Below are positions 1 to 50,900 of a stretch of DNA of 64,000 nt, in pieces. Source of the DNA: Bugula neritina (Eukaryota; Bryozoa; Gymnolaemata; Cheilostomatida; Bugulidae); contig OZ037765.1 in assembly GCA_964035545.1 (NCBI GenBank), positions 4,523,698 through 4,587,697 of the forward strand, given 5' to 3'. Position 1 is the first letter of the stretch. Each line of letters opens with the position of its first letter. Below the pieces are notes generated by a model that saw nothing but the letters and a program-made list of their open reading frames with translations, was not told the origin of the DNA and ran no database searches. The position numbers and the translations under genes were made by a program.

Positions 1-12
1 TCTGTATACTAA

Positions 13-5804
<5,792 letters not shown>

Positions 5805-6551
5805 ATTTTCAAGTTGTTACTTAGGCTTGTTTTTCCCATAATCCTTTGCTAAAGTAACGGGCGTTTATATGTTTGTTTAGTTTTGTTTAAAGCAGCTCTC
5901 CCAGTTTTTTTAATGAAAGCTGCTGTATGTTTCAACATCTGGCACATCTTACTCTAATCATAGCCTCACATAGTGGTAAATGCTTCTCACTTAGTCATGG
6001 CTAGTGATAATATTTTGGGAGTTTTCTGCTCACTAAGTAAGAAAATGGCTGAGCTGTCGCACCCACTCGTATATTTAAACAATTTTTTTCAACAATCGGT
6101 ATACATATTGTAAGGTTTAGAATGGAAAGTGATCTGCCAGTGTACAGGGGGAATCAGCTTTAGAAGTATCATAATCTTTTTGATATATCTTTTTTACTTC
6201 ATGTACTTTTCGTAATTGGAATGAGCATGTGATGAAGCTTGTTGGCCCACCCCAAGTGTATGTTACTACACAATTGTTAAATAGCGCAATCATTCCTAGT
6301 TTTTTCAGCTCATGCAATAACTGCAAATTAACATATTCTATTGTGCCGATAATAGTGCATCTTGTTATTTCTAACACAAATCATGAACTGTTTACTTTTT
6401 ATTACGTAATGTTATTTTTATAGATTATATTGTAAAAATGTCAAACTTGCTTTCAATTAGTTATAAAAAGCAATATTGTCAGTATAAAACCAACTGCATC
6501 AGTATTGGATAGCCTATTCAAATTATTTGGTAAGGTGTCAATTTCTATTTG

Positions 6552-6553
<2 letters not shown>

Positions 6554-6587
<34 letters not shown>

Positions 6588-6598
6588 TTATATATATA
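6554..6598. repeat. (AT)n microsatellite
   Basis: Long AT dinucleotide run followed by TATATTTATATATATA. It lies in the presumed PPP1R16 3' UTR or just past it. Confidence 0.95.
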
Positions 6599-6737
6599 GA
6601 ATAATAATAGTTAATTAATGTGTATCAGTCCACTTCTTCCACCACTTACATTTATTTATCTGTGAACCACATTTTTGCATGTTTATTATACAAATTTGCT
6701 AATATTAACTAATGTATTGATATTTTTATTTTGAACA

Positions 6738-6743
6738 AATAAA
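6738..6743 (+). terminator. Candidate poly(A) signal of PPP1R16
   Basis: AATAAA about 935 bp after the PPP1R16 stop codon, followed by a GT-containing stretch (CCAGTTTGTAATGTCC). Several A-rich near-matches exist in the region, so this is only the best candidate. The 5805-6737 stretch is then 3' UTR; it shows no other gene. Confidence 0.45.
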
Positions 6744-6874
6744 AATTGAATTTGTAAATTATACCAGTTTGTAATGTCCGACAAGCTGTGATACACAACG
6801 CTGTTGGACTTTATTTCAGCCTCTGTAACAGATTACCTTCTTTTCCATATCGATAAATATTCCATAAATAGATT

Positions 6875-6880
6875 TTTATT
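6875..6880 (-). terminator. Candidate poly(A) signal of WDFY3
   Basis: TTTATT on the plus strand, that is AATAAA on the minus strand, about 650 bp after the WDFY3 stop codon. If used, the convergent PPP1R16 and WDFY3 transcripts would end within about 130 bp of each other. The 6881-7526 stretch would be WDFY3 3' UTR and shows no other gene. An alternative TTTATT lies near 6809. Confidence 0.35.
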
Positions 6881-7526
6881 AGGTTTTAAAATAAAAATTC
6901 ATAAAATTGTATATTAAATTTAGCAGTTACTAAAGTTTACAATGCTCAACTACTTCCCTATAAAAGGAACAAAAATAATAACTACAAATTATAAAAAAGA
7001 TATCAACTATTTTTACAATATAAAACTATACATGTAAAATATATGTAAGAAGTCATATTTTGCTATTTGATCATTAGCTGTTACATTAAATAATTACACT
7101 ACCATTATAGAACAATAAAATAGGAACTGAAGAATGATTGCTATTTCATTGGCTAAATATGTAATATTGTAAAGGGTGGGTAGTAAATGACTAGATCTCA
7201 ATGTCTTGATGAACAGCATGGGTTAAATAAAAATGAGCATTTTCATCTAGGTACAAGATAAATAACAACATGTCAAATTCAATTTTAAACCTTTACGACA
7301 AGAGATTAGATGTAGAGGTAAAGGAAACCGAAAACTTTACTATCAAGTGTTGGTCAATGAGCTGATCATCTACTAGTTACTAAAAACTGGCCTTGCGACT
7401 GTGTTTATAACACTCGTTTAATATTTATATGATAGAGTAGCACAGTGAATGTAGAAGAATAACACTTGGAGATGGTAAGATGACTTGGTTGAGTCAAGTG
7501 CTTGACTTAGTGACTCTATGGTTTTG

Positions 7527-39939
<32,413 letters not shown>

Positions 39940-42488
39940 TTTGTGTAAATTGATGGAAAATCACATCTTCCAGAAAATATATTGTTAGCAGACTACAATT
40001 AATAATGAACAATAATATTAATGATGGAATCTTGACACAATAAAGCTAGTTTGTGTAACTTTTCCTTACAATCATTAGAATCAGCAAGGCGATGTTAAAG
40101 ACAAATATTCATAAAATTAAATTAAAATTTAGAGCAATGCCAAGGTTCCTAAGACTTTCAATACTTACAACCGTAATTTATGTATTTAATTATGCAGTTT
40201 ATCATCAGATTGCAATTATTATTCATTAAAGACATCTGTAAAACACTGTTCACTGTTGAAAAATTAATCATTCAACATTATTTGTTACTAAAATATATAA
40301 CATAATATGATATAAGAATTAAAATTAGAATAAGTTTTAGCTAACAAAAAACTGTATAGTCTTCAAATTATGAATGTGAGCTACAGGCAAGCATTGGATT
40401 TGGTACAACTTGAATTTGAATAAAGATGAGTTGCTGTAAATAACAGCTTTGTTATCCTAATTTTCTACCAACTTATTCTAAAAAGCAATAATTTCTGCCA
40501 CCTATAGCATACACATATGGCTACTGACATAAGTTAGACTGAGACTTAAAATTTGAACTATTATGTTAAATGAAAATGTAAGTAAACAAAATAGCTACAA
40601 TGATAATATGTCAGCATGAAAGCGTATCAGTATGACAATTTAGAATCAGTGATTGAATCAAGGTATAGCAATAACAACTTTTAGAGGCGTATTCTAATAT
40701 ATATATATATCAGTAAAGCAAAATACTAACTTTCATTCTATGAATTACAAATATGGATTAAATTTAGTCAAAATCAAATTATTTTAATGACAAAACTTTT
40801 AATGATAAAATAATTATTATGAATCAATTAGGAATCATGACAATCAGCATTATGGATACCTAAATACTAACCACAATCATGATGCCCACTAATAAGTTGA
40901 ATAAATTTATTAAGTTAAATAGTTATAAGAATGAATATAATACTAATGCTAATGGTAAGCCTAATAGCTATAGACACTTTATAGTTCATAGTAATAGTAA
41001 TACTAATATCCATAAACATACTTATAGGAACATGAAAATCAACTTGGTGTTGAATACTGCTAATTACACAAATATTTTGATACTGATAGTCATAGTTATA
41101 CTCAATCTCACAAAGACAATTACTGAATCAGCTAATTATCAACCTACTTTTACTAGCTAAATTCAAACTGAAAACAAATGATAATGGTAAGTTCTATCAA
41201 TATGAATATGGCAGAGCCACATGATAGCATTCACAATGCTGACCATCAAATATTTTTTATTCTTATAATGACTTTCACTAAGGCTTAATCTTATGCGTGC
41301 TTCAAGGCTCAAGTCACTCAACCTCAAGCCTCAAGAGTTAAGCTCAAGGGCAACACTGTCACTAACACCTAAGGCTAAGGCTAAAGTTAAACTTAAAGTG
41401 TAAAGTAAATGTGAATTTCAAGTAATTAAGACATAGTCATGTGTCACTGACATAATTTATATCTCGTGATAAAATAAAAATGTCAATACCAGCTGCAAGT
41501 TACTTTTACTTTTAGAATTGAGTTAGAGTGAGTGTGACACTCAGTGTCACACTGACAGTGACTAAGACTGGTAAGACAGACTCCGAGAGTCAGCAGAGCA
41601 GTCAACTTTAAGCCGCAGTTATGAGTTACACAGCATTTTACGGCCGCATACACATTTATGTTTTAGGATTACAATAAAACTAATATGTAAATTCAATATC
41701 AACCTACTTCTCGCAGTCCTACATGACCAAAGGCTTTAGACTTTGTGAACTGCAACTTCTACTGTTATCTTCCTAATTTTCATGTTATTCAATATCCGGT
41801 TCATATTGATTAACATTCATATTACCTTAGATTGCGGCTTACTAACCGAGTATAGCAGGTAGAATTAAATTATGAAAAAATATAGCAGCAGCGAGTTTTG
41901 TGTGCTAGCAAGGCTGTGCTCGCAACAAATGCATAATATTATACTACTTGAAAATCCTTGGAGTTATCTTTTCATTAGGAGAGCAAAATTTATAGCTAAA
42001 ATTGTTTGTAGTTTGTTCACAGCATTATTTATTTTCACGCACAAAGAAAAGCTGAATGTATATGTAATGCAAGAGACAATAAATCTAAAAAATGCTGCTA
42101 AAAGCACTTTTGATTTTATTTAAAAAAATTAGTGCTATTTATAACGTAGAGCTATTTACAAGAAAAACAATTAAAAGGAGAAAAATGCAAGATGAGGTGA
42201 ATATAACATATGTTATTAAACAATTCAACTTTAAATTTTTCTTGGTGCAGCGTTTTAGCTTAAAAAAGTGTAATATGATACAATGCATAAAACATATCAC
42301 ACTTATTTACATTGAGATAAAATAAAGAATTTTTATGATATTAGTATATTTAACAACATGGCATCATAATCCTAACTAGTCATGATAAAAACACATAGTG
42401 GCCATTATAATACTGGTATATACAAAAGGTAAAATACAAAAATCATGCAAAGCATATACATTAAAACAGTAAAACTATAAATTTTGAG
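39940..42488. other. Intergenic region between WDFY3 start and HPF1 end, with cryptically simple DNA
   Basis: Should hold the WDFY3 5' UTR and promoter; no TATA box or CpG-rich stretch stands out. From about 40870 to 41600 the sequence is built of degenerate 6-bp-phased blocks (aatact aatgct aatggt; ctaagg ctaagg ctaaag ttaaac). A TTTATT at 42115-42120 is a candidate minus-strand poly(A) signal for HPF1. The open frames here are low-complexity and I do not regard them as genes. Confidence 0.55.
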
Positions 42489-45400
42489 TTATGAATGACT
42501 GAGATAAGAGTTTGTGTTACGTGAACGATTGTTTAGATGAGCTAAAACAATTCTCTCAAATGCTGAATAACCCAATAAGCTGTAAGCCATAGGCATGAGG
42601 GCTTTCACATAACCCTCCAAACTATCATCACCATAACAAAAAAGATCACTGCCAAGTTCTAAACCCTGTCCGTAGTCACATTCATCATTGGCAAACTGCA
42701 CATATCTGTTAAAATTTAAAAATAAAATTAACAGTAAAAATAATGAAAAAATAAAATAATAACGTTCTATCTCAATACTTGTAGAATTGAGCAATAAATT
42801 TTGCAACTCCTGAAATATTTTGATGTAAAAACTTGCAAAAAATAAATATATATAAATTGCAAATAAATATGTAAGCAATAGGTATGTGTTAGCCGAATAA
42901 CAGCTGTATGGTTCAACATATTATAAATGAAATCAAAAATAATAGTAAAACATGTAAAGAGTAAGTAAACACATGTTTTTTCCATGATTGTCATCTGTTT
43001 AAATAGCAAATCAAATGTATTATGCAAAAATGTTAAAAACACTTATATACTTATCAACACTACACTTGAGTTTAAAACAGAAACTATGCTTTAAAAACTA
43101 GTTTGGCAAATGATTAAAAATTGTATTACAAATCCAAATGAGTGGCAAAGTACAATATACACAAAATGGTGGTAGTCGAGAAGAAAATAAATTTTGGAGT
43201 TATCTTCACTTAATAAATTTGCATACACAGAAAAATGCCAAGACTCACGTGATCAGCTCCTGGAGCTCATCTGAAGAGGCATCTTTGTTCTTATCACACG
43301 TAGCTATAGACATAAACATCTTCTTCAGTTCCCCAATAGACCTCGGGACCTCTCTCCACCCAACCTCATTCTCATCAACAGGGACGACAATTCCTATAAA
43401 GCGAGTCAGTTGGTTAGACAACTCCCACTTTTATTATATAGTCAGTCACAAAAGCAGAAACAGTTGGACGAACTTAACCAATTAACTAAACTCTAAAGCT
43501 TCATAGTTTTAGCTATAGTTCAATGCACTTAACTGTCTAATCAAATAAGGCTTAACATTCTACTTCTTACAGCAAGGAATGTTCATATCAGTTTAGTAAT
43601 TTTACCTGCTCCATGAAATCCTTTGCTTACAATCTTTTTCTCTCGAGTTCTGATTTTCTTTGTCCTTTTTCCACATTCATAGCCATGCTCAGCAGTAAAC
43701 TTTTCAAGCTTGGCAATCAGCTACAGAATACATTTGACTGTATAAATACAATTCAAGGATTGATCATGTAAACCAGATTAGCATGCATGAGTGGCAGTTG
43801 AAAACTTTGCAAGGAATTTGGATAAATAATACTTTTAATTTAACCCTGAAATCTCAATGAATGAAAAAACACCTTCAAAAGTTTCAAATAATTATACATT
43901 TTCTATTTAAATTATTTAGCTCAAAACTTTTTTAAATGCGACACTTTTGTTTTTTTAACTCAAACTTGGTGCTTACAATAGTAATTAGAAATTAATTTTA
44001 TTAATTATACATTGCTGGATAGATATTTCAATTTCTTGCTTTACAGTAGTAATTAAAACTGTCAAAAGTTCTTTAAATTAACACCGTCACAATCTAAAAA
44101 ATAACTAAACTATTTAACCGCAATGATACATGTATCCAAATAACATAAGATCGTAATATCTTTGGCATGAAAATGCTGCATAAACTTACTACAAGAAAAC
44201 TCAACAGCTGCGCCAAAATTAATATTGTATAGCTTTATATGTGAGCTAAAGCTTATATAGTAAATATGAATTACATACATATTTAGGGCAGCACTGCGAT
44301 AATCATTACAAAATAATTAAAAAAGGAATTGAAATAACCTTCAAACACTGCAAAGACCTCTTTCATATAAATAAAACATATAAACACTGAAAGACCCTTT
44401 TTGATAAATTGGTGACACACCTTCTTTAACAACAGCTTAAACAACCAAAGTCTGAAAAAAGACTTAAATGTAAGTTCAGAAGTAGTTTTATGCAATATCA
44501 TTTCTGCGGAGGGTCTCTCCCTACAAAGTTTAGCAGAGGAAGAAACACGTTTGATTACCTGCTTGCCTTTTGGTTTATTCTTGTACTCGGACCCCTGGAG
44601 GTAAGAAAACACAGCAGCAAATATGTTGTCACTCAACACTGTCAGTTTACAGCCGTGACTAGAGTCATTGCTAGCTAGGAAAACAGGATCTTCAGATGGA
44701 CTGTCTCTGTAATACCCAATGTGATACTGGCTTCCTTCCTTTCTACCTGTTGATAATACATTCTAATACACAATAATTCTAAATATTTTGAATTGGATAT
44801 TGAGAATAAAAGTGCTGATACAGCCTAATCGGCAAAAGATTCTCTTGTGTGCAAGAAATGCAGGAGATGTAGTCTACTGAAAGAGTAAGTGCTCCTTTCA
44901 ACTAAACTATTGAGAAAGAAATATAAAAAGTGGAAGCAACCCTGAATATACAACAGTTTTTATCCAAAAAGCTGATTAGGCTAGTGAACATTTTCGTTTA
45001 TATAACTGTCAAACATGTAAACTCATCCTGATTTCCATCAAAATAAATATTAACTTACTTAACAACACTGTTTGGAATTCCGGCATGTCATAATAAAATC
45101 TGTGATGGAGGAGATAATCATCATCATTGTCAGATGATTTGCCGAGGAGTACATCATAAGGCCCACCTAGACTAGATTCAAACAAACAATTTATTTCTTA
45201 GGTTCTATTTACAACTTATTATATAACGTATACATTTTTGCATTATACAATCAAGTGTTTTGTTGACAAAGTAGTGCTAATATGTAGACTTCTATTAAAG
45301 TAATTCTATAAATAAAATGAACAGCTACATAACTATTAGTAATTAAACAATCTACAATACAGCTTTTATACTAAGTTAAATCTAAAGTTGATCTTTGTAA

Positions 45401-45688
45401 ATATAATATTTATTCCATTTGTTTACAAAACAGAGTCAAAGTGTTCCAGGAAATATTGCACAAACTACTGGCAGGTAATTAATACCTCAAATCAAATGGT
45501 GTCAGAATATTGTTGGGATCTTCAGAATTCAGTTCATGTAAAAATGTCCAAAACCGGTAAAAATCTTCAGGCATTTTAACAAGAAACTTATTCTCAACTA
45601 ATAGCCTTTTTTTCTCATCAATCAGCAGGGAAGGGGAGACGCTGGCAACAGTTTTCTTCTTTTTAGTGGGAGGCTCATTAGCTGCCAT
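42489..45688 (-). CDS. HPF1: HPF1, histone PARylation factor 1, complete, six coding exons
   Basis: Exons 45486-45688, 45059-45171, 44559-44746, 43606-43720, 43249-43393 and 42489-42705 (TAA) sum to 981 nt, 326 aa; human is 346. Marks in order: MPEDFYRFWTFLHELN, GGPYDVLLGK, HRFYYDMPEFQTVLL, YHIGYYRDSPSEDPVFLAS, KGFHGAGIVVPVDENEVGWR and YVQFANDECDYGQGLELGSD. HPF1 completes the active site of PARP1/2 and directs ADP-ribosylation to serine. The Asp-Glu pair that does this in human (D283/E284) is kept here as D262/E263. The start MAANEPPTKKKK is chosen because a possible 5' UTR acceptor (TTTACAG) lies just before it; the poly-Lys stretch resembles a nuclear localisation signal. Confidence 0.95.
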
Positions 45689-47989
45689 AGTCTGTAAAGC
45701 AACAATTCTTTTGGAAACACATACAGTTGCTGGCAGTATACAATTAGAGTCATTGCTAAATGGAAGCACTTACATACAATTAAACTAGCAATGCACAGAC
45801 AAAACCTTAATGAAGCAGAGTTATCTGCCTGAGTCAGACAACTTTTTGCACATTATAATTCACAAATATAATACATTTTTTATTTGGGTTTTTGCCTTGT
45901 AGCAGTTCATAATTTATTTTCTAATATAAATGTAAATATTATGGCTGCTTACTATTTTTAAATATTAATAGAGTAGTATTCATAATTTATGAACTTTGAA
46001 ACTACTACTATAGCTTTTAGACACCATTCACACATATCAAGCTATGCCTTTCTTTATTGTCGTTATAATACATTTTACAACTTTCTTTTATTTGATTTAT
46101 ATAATAATTTATGCCGTTTATAGAAATATTAAATGTTAATACAAACTAGTAGCAGTATTAGTATTACTGCCACATGAATTTAATTATTGTATTCAAATCC
46201 ATATTGTAACTTTCTAGTAGTGGTTACACGTTAGTTTTATACACTCACACTGCTACAGTTTGAGTTGCCATTAACAAAAATAAAAGATCAGTAGCTTGAT
46301 AAAGCAGATCCTTAGTTAAAATATAAGACTAAGTCAGTCGGAGTCTCTTTTCAACAATTATTATTGTTATTAATATTATAAAGACTGCAAGTCAAATGAA
46401 ACTTGAGAGTGATAACTGAAAAGCTACTCAAAAGTTTTACTGTAGCAGTGTAGGTATAACTATAAAAAAATAAAAGTAAAACTTAAACTACTACTAGTAG
46501 TACTACTACTAGACAGCAGTTTTAATATGTAAAAGTTAAAACTCTAAAAGTTGTGATCATTATCATTCATTATCAATATGTGTTCATTACCATTATGATT
46601 ATGAAAATCAATGATTCAATTTCAATGTGAATGAGATTATCCCTACCAGTACCAATATGATAATTATCATAATAATATTATGAAATTATGAAATTGAATG
46701 TCAATATCATTCATTCATTGTACGATTAACTTCATTATATTCATTATCATAACGATAATGATAATCCTTATAGTTATAATTATAATTCTTCTCACGTAGA
46801 TACATTAAGTATTATTACTACTATCACTAGTAATAGTAGTTTAAAATACAGGTTGGTTTTCTTATTTGAAAGTGTGGTGACCAATTTTACAAACCGATGT
46901 TGTTGTTAATTTTGCATGTTACGGATATTATCGTGCAGAACAGTTTTAAATAGAAGGGTTGCAAAATCTCAAATATGCGACGGACTAGTTACAATAATAT
47001 GTTATAATATTTTCCGATATAAATAAGTTTGGTTATTGCAAAAGATTTCGAAAACGTTAAAAGAAGATAAGTTCTTCATTATTTTCTAACTCAAAATGTA
47101 AATATAAGATGATTCGAAAAATTCTGAGCCACCAATTGATAAAAATAATTTCCTATTTCGCTCAACAGCAGATTTTAATTTGACAATAATGAATGGTACA
47201 ACGCTATCTTTTTTGTATGCAAAAATGTCAACATCTCGGTAAATGCATCACCTGCTGTATCAAGCACCAATAGCTGCACTTACTGTGTTAACTGTATTGA
47301 AAATAAGACTATATATGTAATATATATTTAAAAGGTATTGCATGTTCACTCTATTAGAATATTGCTTATTATGAAGAATGGTAATTTTAGTGTGCACTTC
47401 GAATGCAGTTTAATCTAAAAAACAGCTTTTAAGAAGCACTCATACAATTACTTTGCATAAATAACGGTTATTTATGATTACATAAATAGGTATGTAACAT
47501 TACAGTTCAAACAAAGCCTTTGTCATCATAAGATGTACTATCATCATTTTAAACACATTTTATTATTTTGTTTAAAAACTGGCAAAAATGTATTAGTAAG
47601 TCTGAAATTATTAATTTAGAAACTATAAATTGCATACAATACAGAGCCAATAAAAATAAATTCACTGTGAGAAAAATGAATAATAAAGTCAAAAAATACT
47701 TAATAGAGATTTATAAATAGAGATTATGCATCAAAATCAATCACAGTATAGAAAATAAAACTGCAAAATAAATAATGAGCAAAGTTCATATTATAAACAA
47801 TCAAGTTTTCAAGACTATAAAAACTGCTTATAAAATAATATAAATAAAAATATATAGAATATGATGTTTTCCTGCAGTAAGATTTCATAGAAATTGAGTA
47901 TTTTTGTGTATTAGAAACAGAAGAAATTAGAGTATAGGAGGTAGGAGCAATAGCTGAGCACCTCTCTAGTACTGCTGTAGGAATTGAGG
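45689..47989. other. Intergenic region between HPF1 start and SLCO-A end
   Basis: No gene recognised. 46380-46860 is cryptically simple DNA of the same style as at 41 kb and 57-59 kb: aagtaaaacttaaac, ctactactagtagtac, then tcattatcattcattatc blocks. A TTTATT at 47558-47563 is a candidate minus-strand poly(A) signal for SLCO-A. The HPF1 promoter should lie just above 45770. Confidence 0.5.
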
Positions 47990-50900
47990 CTAACTCGAGT
48001 TCTGAAACAGAAAATAAATTAAATCCTGCTTAAGTTGTCCTATTTCATAGGAGTGACAATAGCAAAAGACTGTCAGGTAATAAAAAGCACATGCTAGCAT
48101 ATGACAGGCAATGAAAGAGCGCATGTTGACATATGACAGGCAATGAAAGAGCAAATGTTAGCATATGACTGATTAAAGAACCAGAAATCGGAATGTTTAG
48201 TAAATTTGAACATTTAAACATTTCATAGATATTTAAGGTTAATTTTTGTCTACCGATCAGTAATTTCTCAAACTAAAAAGTACAGAAAGTTCCTGTTTTG
48301 AGTTGACTTAAAAATATATCCAAGACAATGTAGAGTAAAGATTCCAAAATAATTCAAATATCAGCTTAGCCAACCATCTACAACTATCAAAGGGTCGCTT
48401 GACCTCTTACCATTTCATCCTGAAATAGATGTTGAGTAGATTCGCCTAAAGGATTGACATCAGTTTCTTTAGCAGGGTAAGCTAAAACATCCATGCTCAG
48501 AATGACTTGTTCCTCACTGTCAACCTCTGGGGGTTTATATACAACCACTCCCAATATATTAAATCCAATAGATAGGATCTTGAGTATAATAGTGATTATA
48601 AATAATCTCATGGACATGTCAAAGTTGCTGTATATCCAACATGAGCCCCGCACTGAGCATTCTTCATCCCATAAACTACAGCTTGCATCTATCATAGAGC
48701 CGAATATTATAGGACCAGGTAAACTACCTGTAATATAAGATACAGAATATTATAGGACCAGGTAAACTACCTACAATATCAGATACAGAATATTATTCGA
48801 TGCATACAATATATTACAAGGCAGGAAAAATCACTGGTAATAAAAGTCAAAAAATACATGTAAATATTATGGCCTAGTTAACAAGACTACAATAATGTTA
48901 ACCAAAAATATAAGGTCATAAACACTTACCGAAAAACCGAAGCAGAAACCATTTCAGAGAAATTGCAAAAGCTCGCTGTCTTTCAGGCACAACCCTGTAA
49001 CAGACAAAAAAGCATTGCTTATATCAGGATCACATCGAATGTTCTTTTAGAAAATATTACATAAGAATACATAAGAGTCATTTTACTTTATTTAGTACAC
49101 ATCAGCAAATTATGACAAAAAATTTTAGTTTGCTCTAAATTCATTAAAGTGTGTAATAAATTAAGTAAAATGTTTCATAAATTAATAAAACCCAGAACCA
49201 TGCAACAGAACCTTATATAGAAACAGTCTATTTTCAATAAAATAAAAGATTACATGAGGAAATAACATGTGCCAGTTCACCTGAGAGTGGCCATAGTCAA
49301 AGGTGCTCCTATCATAAATGTGGCAAAGAAGAGGAGAAAGACTATTGGAATGAATACACCGAGCAGTCCACAGCCCGCAAGGCAGGTGCCAGCTTGTACT
49401 GGAGTAGAGCTGTTGAGCGGATGACCTTGAAGGTCAAAGGCTGAACAGGAACAATTCTCATAGACCTGTAAAAAAACACAAAGAGTAGTTTACAAGATCC
49501 ACAGCATCTAAGGATTTGCTTGCATCCAGCGAATCTCTATCGAGTCTGTATCACCATGGTAATGAGTGTACTCACTACACCATGCAGCAAATATTCCAAT
49601 TCGTTATGGGTCATTTTACTTAATTTAGTACACACTAGATATCTTCAGTCTTTAGCGATTTTCCACTATTTAACTGCTAATGAACATGGGTTTTTGATCA
49701 AAGCTAGTAAAACACCGATAAATACATCTAAATAATCAAAGATCTTTTTAATTTTGCTCCATTTCCCATGTTTTTTCCTAATTATTCAGCTACTTATTGT
49801 TACGGATCGTTACGGTTTTTTCGCAACGGTTCGCACTCCTAATAAGTTTAATAAATAAAAAGAAACATGGGAAATCAAGCAAAATTAAGAAGAACCTGAA
49901 TTATTTTGGTCTATTTATTGGTGTTTTACTAGTTTTGGGCAAAAGGTCATGTTCATTACCATTAAAACTGTGAAAAATAGCTAAAAACTGGAGATTTCAA
50001 TGTGTACTAATTTAAGTAAAATGACTCTTATACAACCACTTGACCCAACAAAGTCTATTGTGAATATAGTTTAGCCTTTAGAAGGCTATGCTCAAAATAA
50101 ATATAATCAGCTTGTCCAGAGGACACAACTCCAAATCAATTTTGACTTGATATTTTTATGATTTGTTTTGTTTTGTGTTAGGTAGAAGAAACATAGCAAT
50201 CAAAAGCACTGGTTGTAACAAATACCGGATTGCACACATGCTAACTGCTTCACACAGCTCCATTTTTCACCAGGAGCACTACATACCCATGACTAGAATT
50301 ACCTATTGAGTTTAACCAACAGAATAATGATAAAGTAACTGTATTATTCAAAGTCTAGTATTTACCGTATCATCACCAGTTTCAACAGGTTGCAGGGAAC
50401 AACCGGCATGGCAAGGAGAGAAATACTGAATACCGTCTGCACACACAGGTTCATATGTACTTGTACTACATCCACACTCTGAGTTACACATTGAGTTCAG
50501 ATCTACTTCTTGTAAAGCTGATTGTCTACAGAAAACGTAATGAACTCTCAACAAATGTATTCCATGTCTAACAGTCAATTCTATTCAGGCGTGAATTAAG
50601 TTAACTAGACAGCAGCCGTGGTCTAGGGGTTAGAGCGTTAGCTTAGAAAACACGAAGTCATGGGTTTGAACCCCAGTAAAAGCCATTGGTGATGTTAGGA
50701 AGAGCATCCAGTCATAATTGCTCCTGTGCCCAATCTGAATAAGCCCTTAGCCCATTCAACAAAAAAAACGTCTCCATCAGAGGTTTTCTCACAGGGATGG
50801 TGTCTAAACTTGTGTGAGTTTTTATGAAATAGTGAACTGTACAAACATTCAGGCAATAATCCAGCACTGACCCGGGATAGTCTATAGTCACTCCTGCGAA

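Noticed and set aside
40879-41160. 93-codon Asn-rich open frame on the plus strand
   Set aside because: Composition follows the 6-bp-phased simple DNA of the region; no domain and no splice context.
43138-43485. 115-codon plus-strand open frame
   Set aside because: Antisense shadow of HPF1 exon 5 with flanking intron.
50609-50680. tRNA gene
   Set aside because: A and B boxes are present but the sequence cannot fold a full cloverleaf and continues into a SINE body.
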